A DNA stretch of 64,000 nucleotides. Origin: Rhizobium terrae (GTDB lineage: Bacteria; Pseudomonadota; Alphaproteobacteria; Rhizobiales; Rhizobiaceae). Location: the NCBI RefSeq assembly GCF_003425685.1, contig NZ_QJKM01000001.1, positions 426,920 to 490,919 on the forward strand, written 5' to 3'. How positions within the stretch are numbered: the first letter of the stretch is position 1; every line of letters begins with the position of its first letter. Below the pieces are notes generated by a model. That model saw nothing but the letters and a program-made list of their open reading frames with translations, searched no databases and had not been told where the DNA came from. Below, one piece after another: positions 52,381 through 61,395 of the stretch. Position numbers and translations under genes: made by a program.

Positions 52381-53127
52381 ATGCACATTCTCATCGTCAA
52401 TCCGAACACCACCGCCAGCATGACGGCGACGATCGCGGATTCCGCAACGCGCGTCGCCAATGTGGACACCGAAATCACCGCAGTGACCTCTTCGATGGGG
52501 CCAGTCTCGATCGAGGGCTATTATGACGAAGCCTTCGCCGTCCCGGGCCTGCTGCTGGAGATCGCCAAGGGCGAAAAGGCCGGCGCGCAGGCGGCGATCA
52601 TTGCCTGTTTCGACGATACCGGCCTCGACGCCGCGCGGGCACTGGCAAATATACCTGTGGTCGGCATCTGTGAGGCTGCGCTTGCCTCGACCGCCTTCAT
52701 TGCCCAGCGCTTCACCATCGTCACCACCATGGAGCGCTCGCGCCTGCCGCTCGAACATCTTGTCCATCGCTACGGCATGACCGGCCGATGCAAGGTCCGC
52801 GCTGCCGATATCCCGGTCCTTTCTCTGGAAGACCCCAACTCGAATGCCCGCGACCGGCTGCGCAGCGAGATCGCCACGGCGTTGCGCGACGACAAGGCGG
52901 AGGCGATCGTGCTGGGTTGCGCCGGCATGGCGGACCTGACGGCCGAACTTGGCGCCGAATTCGGCGTACCCGTCGTCGATGGCGTCGCCGCCGCAGTCAA
53001 GCAGGCCGAAGCGTTGGTCGCACTCGGTCTTTCCACCGCCAAGCGCGGAGCCTATGCTTCGCCGATCTCGAAACCTTACAAGGGTCTTCTGGAAAGCTTC
53101 GAACCGCGGAAACTCGCAGCCTCATGA
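52381..53127 (+). CDS. Asp/Glu/hydantoin racemase family protein
   Basis: A 248-residue cofactor-independent racemase/isomerase. The family opening MHILIVNPNTTASM, two catalytic-type cysteines (IIACFDDTGLD and LGCAGMADL), and VPVVDGVAAAVKQAEALV are present. Members racemise hydantoins, allantoin, aspartate or glutamate. Placement directly after the importer permeases suggests the imported compound is a D-form amino-acid derivative or a hydantoin-like ring. The stop overlaps the GNAT gene start (ATGA). Confidence 0.9.
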   Translation: MHILIVNPNTTASMTATIADSATRVANVDTEITAVTSSMGPVSIEGYYDEAFAVPGLLLEIAKGEKAGAQAAIIACFDDTGLDAARALANIPVVGICEAALASTAFIAQRFTIVTTMERSRLPLEHLVHRYGMTGRCKVRAADIPVLSLEDPNSNARDRLRSEIATALRDDKAEAIVLGCAGMADLTAELGAEFGVPVVDGVAAAVKQAEALVALGLSTAKRGAYASPISKPYKGLLESFEPRKLAAS

Positions 53128-53960
53128 CATTCAGCCCCCTCATCCGATCACTCACGCTCGCCGAGGCCGAAACGCTGGTGGATTGGGCGCGTATGGAAGG
53201 TTGGAATCCGGGTCTCGCGGACACCCCTGCCCTTTATGCCGCCGATCCGGGTGGCTTCATCGGCTGCTTCGTTGACGGACGATTTGCGGCAGGCATTTCG
53301 GCCGTGCGCTACGGCGCCGACTTCGGTTTCATCGGCCTCTATATCAGCCATCCGGATTTTCGCGGCAAGGGTTATGGACGAAAGGTCTGGGATGCCGGCA
53401 TGACGCATCTTGGAGGCCGGACCATCGGCCTCGACGGTGTGCCTCAGCAGCAGGCCAATTACCGCGGCATGGGTTTCGAACCCGTCTATGAAACATTCCG
53501 CTGGAGCGGCAGATTTGGAGGAGCGTCCGATCCGGATGTCTTCCCGGCCGGTCCTAGCCAATTCTCCATGATCCTCGCCTACGATCGGGACTTCTTTCCT
53601 GCTGAACGAGATGCCTTCCTCGAAGAATGGCTGAAACCGCCGAGGATCGTTCGAGCGGTCGTGCGCGGCGGCGTCATGCACGGGTATGCCGTCGCCCGCA
53701 AATGCCATGACGGCTACAAGATCGGTCCGCTCCTTGCCGAAACGGCGAGAGATGCCTGGGCATTGCTTGAGGCCTGTGCGGCCGAAACCGCTGGCGAGTC
53801 GTTGCACGTCGACGTACCCGCCTTGCAGACCGAATTTTCCACCATCCTGCAAGATCACGGATGCTCGAAAGGTTTCGTCACGGCACGAATGTATCGCGGC
53901 CCGGTTCCTCCGGTGCGAATGCAGGGTATTTTCGGCATCACCACGTTGGAACTCGGCTGA
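53124..53960 (+). CDS. GNAT-family N-acetyltransferase with C-terminal extension domain
   Basis: A 278-residue acetyltransferase. The acetyl-CoA motif A lies in HPDFRGKGYGRKVWDAG (about 77-93, the R/Q-x-x-G-x-G core), preceded by the strand FGFIGLYI. The second half (about 150-270) is a GNAT-like lid domain found in two-domain members (VRGGVMHGYAVARKCHDGYKIGPLLAE). It is the last gene of the importer operon, coupled by ATGA. It may acetylate the imported amine or D-amino acid, a guess from context. Confidence 0.88.
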   Translation: MTFSPLIRSLTLAEAETLVDWARMEGWNPGLADTPALYAADPGGFIGCFVDGRFAAGISAVRYGADFGFIGLYISHPDFRGKGYGRKVWDAGMTHLGGRTIGLDGVPQQQANYRGMGFEPVYETFRWSGRFGGASDPDVFPAGPSQFSMILAYDRDFFPAERDAFLEEWLKPPRIVRAVVRGGVMHGYAVARKCHDGYKIGPLLAETARDAWALLEACAAETAGESLHVDVPALQTEFSTILQDHGCSKGFVTARMYRGPVPPVRMQGIFGITTLELG

Positions 53961-54039
53961 CGTCGCAACTCCTTTCACACAATAACGGCGGTGACAGCGC
54001 ACCCTGCCCCGAGTACGCCGTCCGAATGCCTTTCCGCCT

Positions 54040-54870
54040 TCACTCGCCGCAGAGTTCCTGGCGGATCGCCTCCCAGGTCGCCACATCGGGCGCGAGCAGC
54101 AACCTCCCCTTTGTCATCGTCGGCCGATAGCGCTCGCCGCTCAGCAAGGCGCCGTAGCCGCCCGCTTCACGATGGATAAGTTCGCCCGCCGCGTGATCCC
54201 ATGGCTTGAGGTCGGCGTTCAGCAGGAAGGTCATCGCCCCGGTCGCAACCATACGATATTCGAACGCCGAGCAGCGCCACGTCGTGGTGCGGGTAAAGCG
54301 AAGAATGCGCGGAGCAAACTTTGCCTGTTCCTCGGCAGAGAACATCCGAAGCGGCACGAAGCCTTGCATCTCCTCGACCGGCGCGGCCACAGCAACGGCA
54401 AGACGTGTGGACTTCCCGCCGCGATCGACATGCCATGCGCCACCACCAGGGCGGGCAACGAGGAAATCGCCGGTCACGGGATAATGGATGAGACCGGCAA
54501 CCGTCTCGCCACCCGCGACGATCGCCAGGATCATGCCGAAAAGCGGCACGCCGTGCGCGAAGTTCCAGGTGCCGTCGACCGGGTCGATGATGACGGCAAG
54601 CTCCGCGTCCCCGAGGCGTTCGAGCAGAAGCGGATCGGCCGCGACGGCCTCCTCGCCGACGATCAGTGCCTCTGGAAACCGTGCCGCAAGCGCGGCCGAA
54701 AGCCGACGCTCGGATCCCAGATCCGCGTCGGTGACGATATCGTCCGGCGCGGTCTTGGCGCGAATGCCATCGGCGGTGACGCCGAGAAAGCGAGGCAGAA
54801 TCTCGGTTTCCGCCGTCTCGCGCATCTCCTGCATGAGGGCGGATAGATCACTGTCGGAAATGAGGGTCAT
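54040..54870 (-). CDS. Inositol-monophosphatase-family phosphatase
   Basis: A 276-residue Mg-dependent phosphatase. Metal motifs: GEE at 72-74, Asp96-Pro-Val-Asp99 in DPVDGTWNF, and Trp224-Asp225 in WDHAAGE. The same family contains histidinol-phosphate phosphatase (HisN) and CysQ, so the substrate is not fixed. The start overlaps the phosphodiesterase stop (ATGA) and it is the last gene of the ugp-like operon. A role in removing phosphate from an imported glycerophospho- or inositol-phosphate product fits the context. Confidence 0.9.
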   Translation of the reverse strand: MTLISDSDLSALMQEMRETAETEILPRFLGVTADGIRAKTAPDDIVTDADLGSERRLSAALAARFPEALIVGEEAVAADPLLLERLGDAELAVIIDPVDGTWNFAHGVPLFGMILAIVAGGETVAGLIHYPVTGDFLVARPGGGAWHVDRGGKSTRLAVAVAAPVEEMQGFVPLRMFSAEEQAKFAPRILRFTRTTTWRCSAFEYRMVATGAMTFLLNADLKPWDHAAGELIHREAGGYGALLSGERYRPTMTKGRLLLAPDVATWEAIRQELCGE

Positions 54871-55694
54871 GCGCGGCGGGCCTTGATATAGGATTGCAGT
54901 GCGACAGGCTGGTCTGTCTGGATAACGCTGATGCCTGCATCGATCAACCGGCCCCAGATCAGATCCGGATCGGCCAGCGCCGCGCTGTCCGTCCATTCGC
55001 CGCTGCCTGCCTGATCGAGCGTGTTGACCCAAAGTGCCATGCCTGCCTTTGTGAATACCTCGCGATTGCGCGCGATGGTGTCGATATTGTCGAAGCGGAT
55101 TTCGCACATGAAGGGCGAAAGCTCGGAAAGCACGTGGAGCGTCTCATGAAGGCCTTCGGCCGTGAACCGCGCCATGCCCATGAAGGGCACGCCATCGATC
55201 TTCTGGGCCTGTACCCAGGCGGCATCGGCACGGGACATGACCTTGGTCTTGAGATCGACATCCTTGTGGGCGCCCATTTCCCGTGCGCAGGCGGCGACTT
55301 CGGAGAACAATCCGCGATCCTTGAGGTCGAGATCGACGAAGATGCGGCCGCGGATCACTTCGAGAGCCTGCTTGAGCGTCGGAATACGCTGATCGGTCAG
55401 GGCGCGGCCTTCGCCGCCATCGTCTTCGCGAAGCGCGATCGCCTGAAGTTCGGCCATGGTAAAGGTCTCGGCGTCGCGGTCGATGCCGGCCATGCGGGCA
55501 AGCGTATCGTCGTGCATGAGGAACAGTTCGCCATCGGCGCTCTTGCGGATATCCAGTTCGACGATGTCGATGCCGAGCGCGATCGCCTTCTCAATGGCAG
55601 CCAGGCTGTTTTCCGGGGCGCCGTGCCAGGCGCCGCGATGAGCAACGACGGCGCAATCGCGCGCCGGGTTCGCGATGAAGTCTCTATAGGTCAT
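54867..55694 (-). CDS. ugpQ: Glycerophosphodiester phosphodiesterase
   Basis: A 275-residue cytoplasmic GDPD. Active-site residues are clear: His19-Arg20 and Glu28/Asn29 (HRGAWHGAPENS), Glu46 and Asp48 (VELDIRKSADGELFLMHDD), and His61. It releases sn-glycerol-3-phosphate from glycerophosphodiesters. Gene order ugpB-ugpA-ugpE-ugpC-GDPD reproduces the E. coli ugpBAECQ arrangement, which supports the name. It starts 11 bases after the ATPase gene and overlaps the phosphatase by four bases. There is no signal peptide, unlike periplasmic GlpQ. Confidence 0.9.
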   Translation of the reverse strand: MTYRDFIANPARDCAVVAHRGAWHGAPENSLAAIEKAIALGIDIVELDIRKSADGELFLMHDDTLARMAGIDRDAETFTMAELQAIALREDDGGEGRALTDQRIPTLKQALEVIRGRIFVDLDLKDRGLFSEVAACAREMGAHKDVDLKTKVMSRADAAWVQAQKIDGVPFMGMARFTAEGLHETLHVLSELSPFMCEIRFDNIDTIARNREVFTKAGMALWVNTLDQAGSGEWTDSAALADPDLIWGRLIDAGISVIQTDQPVALQSYIKARRA

Positions 55695-55705
55695 GATGCT
55701 TTCTT

Positions 55706-56818
55706 TCAGTGGGCGCGGAATGCACCGGGTATGGCCCGGCCGGTCGCGGCATCGAAGAGATGCAGCCGGGATTTCGGGAAAATCAGAGTGAGATGGAGGG
55801 CGTCGGCAGGATCGGCGCCGAAGGGCGTGGCGACGCGGACCACCGAATCGGCAAGATCCGCGGCCAGGATCGAATGGGAACCGAGGTCTTCACGAAAGCG
55901 CAGCGACGCCTTGACCGCGGGATCACCCACCCTGCCTTCCATGGCGATGTCTTCGGGCCGGATGCCGAGCTGGAAAGAGCCCGAAAGCGAGACCTCGGCG
56001 ACGACCTGTCCGTCGGAAAGCCGCAGAACCGATCCATCGCCCGTGACGGGCAGGATGTTCATCGGCGGCGCGCCGATGAATTTCGCGACGAACACCGAAG
56101 CCGGGCTGTGATAGATCGCCTTCGGCGTATCGAACTGCTCGATCCGGCCCTTATTGAGGATCAGGATGCGGTCGGCGAGCGTCATCGCCTCCACCTGGTC
56201 GTGGGTGACGAAGACGCTGGTGGCGCCGATGCGCCGGTGCAGTTCGGCAAGCTCGACGCGCATGTCGTGCCTGAGTTGCGCATCGAGATTGGACAGCGGC
56301 TCGTCGAACAGCAATACGCCCGGTTCGCGAACGATCGCCCGGCCGATCGCTACGCGCTGCCGCTGGCCGCCGGAAAGCTGTCCCGGCTTGCGATGGAGAT
56401 AGCCGGAAAGGCCGAGCATCTTCGCCACCGCCGCGACCCGCTCGACCCTTTCGGCCTTCGGCATGCCGGCGACCTTGAGGCTGTAGGTCATGTTCTCGCC
56501 GACCGTCATGTGCGGGTAGAGCGCATAGTTCTGGAACACCATGGCGCAGCCGCGATGTTTCGGCTCCAGGTCCTGCACTTCCCGACCGCCGATCAGTATC
56601 CTGCCGCCGCTGACCCGTTCCAGACCTGCGATCATCTGCAGCAGCGTGGACTTGCCGCAGCCGGACGGGCCGAGCACGACGGTGAACTCACCGGCTTTCA
56701 GCTCGACGTCCATCGGCGGGATGACGACGGTGTCGGCGTCGTAGGATTTGGTGATGCCGGCAAGCGTGATGCTGGCAGCCGCGGCGCGGATGGCGGTATC
56801 GATGGCGTTCATCGTCAT
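55706..56818 (-). CDS. ugpC: ABC transporter ATP-binding protein (UgpC type)
   Basis: A 370-residue ATPase: Walker [11 protein letters not shown]-loop [11 protein letters not shown], signature [16 protein letters not shown], Walker [14 protein letters not shown]-loop [14 protein letters not shown], and a C-terminal TOBE domain (LGIRPEDIAMEG) as in UgpC/MalK. The first about 20 residues (AIDTAIRAAAAS) are extra relative to UgpC. ATG 56818 overlaps the permease stop (ATGA), supporting this start over ATG 56812. It supplies energy to UgpAE. Functional name inferred from operon order. Confidence 0.92.
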   Translation of the reverse strand: MTMNAIDTAIRAAAASITLAGITKSYDADTVVIPPMDVELKAGEFTVVLGPSGCGKSTLLQMIAGLERVSGGRILIGGREVQDLEPKHRGCAMVFQNYALYPHMTVGENMTYSLKVAGMPKAERVERVAAVAKMLGLSGYLHRKPGQLSGGQRQRVAIGRAIVREPGVLLFDEPLSNLDAQLRHDMRVELAELHRRIGATSVFVTHDQVEAMTLADRILILNKGRIEQFDTPKAIYHSPASVFVAKFIGAPPMNILPVTGDGSVLRLSDGQVVAEVSLSGSFQLGIRPEDIAMEGRVGDPAVKASLRFREDLGSHSILAADLADSVVRVATPFGADPADALHLTLIFPKSRLHLFDAATGRAIPGAFRAH

Positions 56819-57732
56819 TTCTCCGAAAGAACCAGGCCCTGCACGAGGTAGCGCTGCAGAAACGCGATCATCGCAAGGGGAATGAGGGAGACGAGCACGG
56901 CACCGGCCATGATCATCGGGAAATCCGGCACGGCACCGTCCTGATCCGGCGCAAGCCGCGCCAGTCCCACCACGGCCGTCGTCATGTCCGGCGTCGAGGC
57001 AGCAACGAGCGGCCAGAGATACTGTGTCCAGCCGCTGAGGAAGGTCAGCACGAAGAGCGCCGCAAAGCTGGTGCGCGACAGCGGCAGCAGGACATCGACC
57101 ATGAAACGGATCGGCCCGGCTCCGTCCATGCGGGCCGCCTTGAACAGGTCTGCCGGCAGCGTGCGAAAGAACTGCCGGAAGAGGAAGGTGCCGGTACCAT
57201 GCGCGACGAGCGGTGCAACGAGGCCGAAATGCGTGTTGAGCACACTCCATTCGAATTCTATTCGCGCACCGAAGATCGCCGCGATCAGGTCGTTGAGGCC
57301 GGTAGCGTCGAGCACCGCATTGAGAGGCGAAAAGACGTTCGACGCCACCTGGTAGGTGGTGATGACGCGAATATCGAGCGGCAGCATGATGGTCGCGAGG
57401 ATCAGAGCGAAGACCACACCCGCCCAGCGAATACGGAAATAGACGAGCGCATAGGCCGTCAGGAAGGACAGGATGCAGGTGAAGAACGCAATGCTGAGGG
57501 CCACGGTCAGGCTGTTGAGCATCTGGACCGGAATCCGTGTCTCCGTGAAGATGCGTCCGATATTTATGAAAAGCTGGTCGCCCGGATACCAGGCAAGCCC
57601 GTTGCGCAGCATGAATTCGTAGGATTGCGAGGCCGTCGAAAGCGTCAGGTAAAGCGGCCCGATAATATAGACGATGCCGACGATGAGGATGAGGCTCGCG
57701 GCGATATTGATGGAGCGTGCGTTTTCGATCAT
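56815..57732 (-). CDS. ugpE: ABC transporter permease (UgpE type)
   Basis: A 305-residue membrane permease: ILIVGIVYIIGPLYLTLST first helix, EAA loop PADLFKAARMDGAGPIRFMVDV, and an R-x-F-L-Q-RYLVQGL tail. Stop and ATPase start overlap by four bases. Together with the 57736-58626 permease it forms the channel for glycerol-3-phosphate diesters or related compounds. Confidence 0.92.
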   Translation of the reverse strand: MIENARSINIAASLILIVGIVYIIGPLYLTLSTASQSYEFMLRNGLAWYPGDQLFINIGRIFTETRIPVQMLNSLTVALSIAFFTCILSFLTAYALVYFRIRWAGVVFALILATIMLPLDIRVITTYQVASNVFSPLNAVLDATGLNDLIAAIFGARIEFEWSVLNTHFGLVAPLVAHGTGTFLFRQFFRTLPADLFKAARMDGAGPIRFMVDVLLPLSRTSFAALFVLTFLSGWTQYLWPLVAASTPDMTTAVVGLARLAPDQDGAVPDFPMIMAGAVLVSLIPLAMIAFLQRYLVQGLVLSEK

Positions 57733-57735
57733 GGC

Positions 57736-58626
57736 TCAGCGCTCGTAGTTGACGCGCCGGCCGAGGAAGACGAACTGGGCGGCGGTGAGGATGACGACGA
57801 AGACCATCAGGATCGCGGTCTGGGTGGAGGCCCCTGAAAGGTCATAGCCGTTGAAGCCGTCCGTATAGATCTTGTAGACGAGCAGGGTCGTCGCCCCTCC
57901 CGGCCCTCCATGGGTGATCGTATCGATGAGCGCGAAGGCGGAGGTCACGCTTTCGGTGAATTCCAGCACCAGCGTCAGGAAAAGCTGCGGCATGATGAGC
58001 GGCAGTTGAACGTCGAAGATCCGCCGCCAAGGGCCTGCGCCATCCATCGCCGCCGCCTGGTACATGGTGTACGGGATAGACCTCAGGCCGGCGAGCAGGA
58101 TTACGAAATTGAACGGAATGCCGCCCCAGACATGCGCGGCGATCAGCGTGATGAAGGCGTCCGTTCCGTCGAGACCCGGCGCCCATATGCCCGGGAACAT
58201 GCCGTTGAGCGGTGCAAGGATGCCGACGAACGGATTGAAGATGAAGGCGAAAATGACACCGATCGAGGCACCCGCGACGCCCTTCGGCCAGACAAGCACG
58301 TTCCGTGCCGGCAGCGACAGGCGGATTTTCCGGTCTGCGGCAACAGCAAGGATAAGCGGCACGACGACGGCAAGCGACGAGGCGATCACCATGAAGACGA
58401 GCGTGCGCCAGCCGGCCTCCCAGAATTCCGGGTCGGCGAGCACGCGCGAGAAGTTGTCGAACCCGATGAATTCCGAGCCACCGCCGAACGGACGCTCCAG
58501 GAAAAAGGACCAGTAGAAAGCCTGAAAGATCGGCACATAGAAGAAAAGTACGACCAGCAGCATGAACGGTGCCACCAGGATAAGCGGCAGCCAGCGATTG
58601 CTGAAGAGGGAGGAATCCGACGACAT
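57736..58626 (-). CDS. ugpA: ABC transporter permease (UgpA type)
   Basis: A 296-residue permease with the N-terminal helix WLPLILVAPFMLLVVLFFYV, coupling loop YTMYQAAAMDGAGPWRRIF and the ATTLLVYKIYTDGFNGYD end block typical of UgpA. It begins after a 67-base gap that contains the 58652-58681 hairpin and precedes the UgpE-type gene by three bases. Confidence 0.92.
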   Translation of the reverse strand: MSSDSSLFSNRWLPLILVAPFMLLVVLFFYVPIFQAFYWSFFLERPFGGGSEFIGFDNFSRVLADPEFWEAGWRTLVFMVIASSLAVVVPLILAVAADRKIRLSLPARNVLVWPKGVAGASIGVIFAFIFNPFVGILAPLNGMFPGIWAPGLDGTDAFITLIAAHVWGGIPFNFVILLAGLRSIPYTMYQAAAMDGAGPWRRIFDVQLPLIMPQLFLTLVLEFTESVTSAFALIDTITHGGPGGATTLLVYKIYTDGFNGYDLSGASTQTAILMVFVVILTAAQFVFLGRRVNYER

Positions 58627-58651
58627 GAAGTGAGCCCGGTGACAGGGAAAA

Positions 58652-58681
58652 CCGGCACGGGCGAAAAGCCACCCGCACCGG
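58652..58681 (-). promoter_or_regulatory. Hairpin between ugpB-like and ugpA-like genes
   Basis: On the minus-strand mRNA CCGGUGCGGG can pair with CCCGUGCCGG through a 10-bp stem with two G-U pairs and a 10-nt loop. It lies in the 67-bp gap after the binding-protein stop. Likely mRNA stabiliser or attenuator. Confidence 0.5.
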
Positions 58682-58693
58682 CAAGGATTTGGA

Positions 58694-60004
58694 TTAGGGA
58701 AGCTTCACACCCTTGTAGGTCTGCTGGAAGCGGCGCAGCAGTTCGTCGCCGCGCTTCTTGGCGTTGTCGAGCGCCACCTGCATGGTCTGCTGGCCGGCAA
58801 ACGCCTTCTGGGTTTCCTCCATGAAGACTTCGCGGAACTGCACATAGAAACCGAGGCGGATGCCGCGGCTGTCGGCCGTGCGCGGCTGGTTCATGGATTG
58901 AATGCCGATCGCCGCCGTGGCGTATTTCGGGGCACTTGCCTCGCCGCTCTTGTTGATCGCGTCCAGCACGTCGTTGGTGACCGGAACATAGCCGGTGGCC
59001 GCGGTGAAGAACATCTGCTGGTCGGGACGGCGCAGGAAGTCGAGAAAGGCCTTGGCACCCTCGATCTCTTCCTTGTCATGACCCTTCATGACATAGATCG
59101 ATGCACCACCGACCAGCGTATTGTGACGCTGATGGTCCTTGTACATTGGCGCCATGCCGACGGTGATCTGGTACTTGCCTTCGAAGGCCTTGGCGGAGGC
59201 GGCGTATGAACCGGACGAACCTTCCATCATGGCGCATTCGCCGGCATTGAATGCGGCTGTATAGTTGCCGGCCTTGGTGTCGACATTGAGCTTCACCAGG
59301 CCTTCCTTGCGCCACTCGACGAGGTTGGCCAGGTGCTTGGCGGCGAAGGTGGTGTTGAAGACGTATTCGGCATCGAGGCCATCATAACCGTTATGCTTGG
59401 AAGCGACCGGCAGGCCGTGGCGGGCGGAGAACTGTTCCAGCACGCGCCAGGTATCGCCGTCGGTGACGAACGGGCAGGCATGGCCGGCGGCCTTCAGCTT
59501 GCGGGCGGCATCGATCACCTCTTCCCAGGTGACCGGGGTTTGGGTGACGCCGGCTTTCTCGAGCTCGGTCTTGTTGGTGTAGAAGAGCAGTGTCGAAGAG
59601 TTATAGGGTTGCGCGAAGAGCTTGCCACCCGAGGTTTCGTAATAGGCGCGGGCACCGGCGATATAATTGTCCCACTTGACGTCGGGCAGGATGTCCTGGA
59701 CCGGCACGACGGCGTCCGACAGCATCAGGTCGAGCGTGCCTGCGTCGAAGAACTGAATGAGGACCGGATGGTTCTTGGCGCGATAGGCGGCGATCGCCTT
59801 CTGCATCGACACTTCGTAGCTGCCCTGGCCGACGCAGGTGACCTTGTGCTCAGTTTGTGCGGCATTGAACGCATCGCACTGCGCCTTGATGGCGGTCTCG
59901 ACGCTGCCCGTATTGCCGTACCAGAATTCGACATTGGCGGCTTGCGCGGAACACGCACCCGCCATCAGGGCAGCCGCAGCCGCCAGAACGGAAATCTTCA
60001 TCAT
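58694..60004 (-). CDS. ugpB: Glycerol-3-phosphate/glycerophosphodiester-binding protein (UgpB-like)
   Basis: A 436-residue periplasmic binding protein with a Sec signal (MMKISVLAAAAALMAGACSA, cleaved near AQAA). Recalling E. coli UgpB, matching blocks are visible: AQPYNSSTLLFYTNKTELEK, FSARHGLPVASKHNGYDG, GGASIYVMKGHDKEE, TGYVPVTND, RLGFYVQFREVFMEET. Of two tryptophans that E. coli uses near the LENFS block, one appears to be replaced by glycine, so ligand preference may differ. It is the first gene of the operon. Operators at 60063-60081 and 60171-60189 lie upstream. ATG 60001, one codon in, is also possible. Confidence 0.9.
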   Translation of the reverse strand: MMKISVLAAAAALMAGACSAQAANVEFWYGNTGSVETAIKAQCDAFNAAQTEHKVTCVGQGSYEVSMQKAIAAYRAKNHPVLIQFFDAGTLDLMLSDAVVPVQDILPDVKWDNYIAGARAYYETSGGKLFAQPYNSSTLLFYTNKTELEKAGVTQTPVTWEEVIDAARKLKAAGHACPFVTDGDTWRVLEQFSARHGLPVASKHNGYDGLDAEYVFNTTFAAKHLANLVEWRKEGLVKLNVDTKAGNYTAAFNAGECAMMEGSSGSYAASAKAFEGKYQITVGMAPMYKDHQRHNTLVGGASIYVMKGHDKEEIEGAKAFLDFLRRPDQQMFFTAATGYVPVTNDVLDAINKSGEASAPKYATAAIGIQSMNQPRTADSRGIRLGFYVQFREVFMEETQKAFAGQQTMQVALDNAKKRGDELLRRFQQTYKGVKLP

Positions 60005-60062
60005 TGCCCTCGCCTGTTTGAGATCGGCCGGTTTTGGCCCGGCTCGAAGTGAACGGCAATTT

Positions 60063-60081
60063 ATTACACTTTATGTGTAAC
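60063..60081. promoter_or_regulatory. Candidate ROK-regulator operator 1
   Basis: ATTACACTTTATGTGTAAC contains TTACAC, five bases, GTGTAA (60064-60080), 59 bases upstream of the ugpB-like start. It agrees with the 60171 site at 15 of 19 positions. Confidence 0.6.
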
Positions 60082-60170
60082 AATTCGGTGACGGCCATGA
60101 TCTCTTGATGACGGATGGCTTTGAAGCTATGCAGCTGAAAGTGGCCAGAGCAACGTAAGTGACGTCAATT

Positions 60171-60189
60171 ATTACACTTGAGTTGTAAT
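60171..60189. promoter_or_regulatory. Candidate ROK-regulator operator 2
   Basis: ATTACACTTGAGTTGTAAT: ATTACA, seven bases, TGTAAT. It starts exactly 108 bp after the first site, about ten helical turns, and overlaps the 5' region of the regulator gene. Twin sites suit cooperative binding or looping across the divergent promoter. Confidence 0.6.
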
Positions 60190-60210
60190 TTTTATGAAAG
60201 AGATGCGACA

Positions 60211-61365
60211 GTGGTTTATTTTCCGGAAGCGCTGATAGCCCCGCAATTCCTGCGCGCCGGGGAAAGCGGCGTCGTCTCTCCCAACGAGCGCGGCCTGCTC
60301 CGGCTGATCTGGCGGCATCCGGGCCTTTCCCGTTCAGAGGTGACCGGTCATACCGATCTTACGCAGCAATCAGTCTACCGGATCATCGATCAGCTGGCGG
60401 AACGTGGTCTCGTATCCCTTGGCTCGCCGAAACCCGGCGTCGGTCGTGGACAGCCCAGCCCGACATTGCGGCTCGACGGCCGCTACGCCTATTCCTGCGG
60501 CATCTCCGTCAATACGGACGTCATCGGCATCTGCCTGATGGACATTGCGGGCAATATTCTCGGCGAGAGCAGCGTCATACTGCGCGAACAGACCATGGCC
60601 CAGTCGCTTGACCTCGTCCGCGAACAGGTCGTGGAATTGCAGAGGCTGAACAATCTCTCCAGCGAGGCCTTTTTCGGCATCGGCTTCGCAATCGCCGGCT
60701 ACCATGTCGGCGGAACACGGTACAACGCGCCTTTGCCTTTGCATGAATGGTCACTGATCGAGCTTGGACCGTTGCTCGCGGACTTCTTCGGCAAACCGGT
60801 CTGGGTTCACAATGGCGCCAACACCGGCTCGGTCGCAGAGGCCATGTTCGGCGTCGGACGCTATATCAAGCATTTCGCCTATCTGAGCTTCAATTACGGC
60901 TTCGGCGGCGGCGTGATCAGCGACGGCGAATTGCTGCTCGGCGGCAACGGCAATGCCGGGGAATTCTCCGGGATATACGACGTCGAGGAATCAAAGCGCC
61001 GGCCGGCGCTGCAATACCTGATCGAGCGGCTGAACCGCAACGGCGTCGATGTCCCGTCAATCAGCTACATGCGCAAACATTTCGACCGGAATTGGCCGGG
61101 CGTCGTCGAATGGGTGGATGAGATCACTCCGGCCTACAACCGCCTCATCAATGCCATCCGGGCCGTCGTCGATCCGCAGGCCATCGTCTTCGGCGGCCAG
61201 ATTCCGTCGGATCTGGCACAGATGCTGGTCGATAGGACCCGCATCTACGACCGGCCGCGTTACGGCGTGCACCGCCCCAGCCCAAAGCTGATCATCTCGG
61301 AAATCGCAACGGACGCCTCAGCCATGGGGGCCGCCGTGACGCCGTTTCGGGCCACTTTCTATTGA
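60211..61365 (+). CDS. ROK-family transcriptional regulator (kinase-dead)
   Basis: A 384-residue NagC/Mlc-type regulator. The HTH is at about 35-70 (LSRSEVTGHTDLTQQSVYRIIDQL) and the ROK fold follows. The catalytic Asp of active ROK kinases (ENDAN) is Gly202 (VHNGAN), and neither the zinc cluster CxCGxxGC nor its histidine is present, so it is a sugar sensor rather than a kinase. I use GTG 60211 (AAAGAGATG precedes it); TTG 60178 lies inside the operator. It is divergent from the ugp-like operon and probably represses it through the two TTACA sites. Confidence 0.88.
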   Translation: MVYFPEALIAPQFLRAGESGVVSPNERGLLRLIWRHPGLSRSEVTGHTDLTQQSVYRIIDQLAERGLVSLGSPKPGVGRGQPSPTLRLDGRYAYSCGISVNTDVIGICLMDIAGNILGESSVILREQTMAQSLDLVREQVVELQRLNNLSSEAFFGIGFAIAGYHVGGTRYNAPLPLHEWSLIELGPLLADFFGKPVWVHNGANTGSVAEAMFGVGRYIKHFAYLSFNYGFGGGVISDGELLLGGNGNAGEFSGIYDVEESKRRPALQYLIERLNRNGVDVPSISYMRKHFDRNWPGVVEWVDEITPAYNRLINAIRAVVDPQAIVFGGQIPSDLAQMLVDRTRIYDRPRYGVHRPSPKLIISEIATDASAMGAAVTPFRATFY

Positions 61366-61395
61366 ATCGATCATCCGCGTGGAAGGGCGCGGCAG

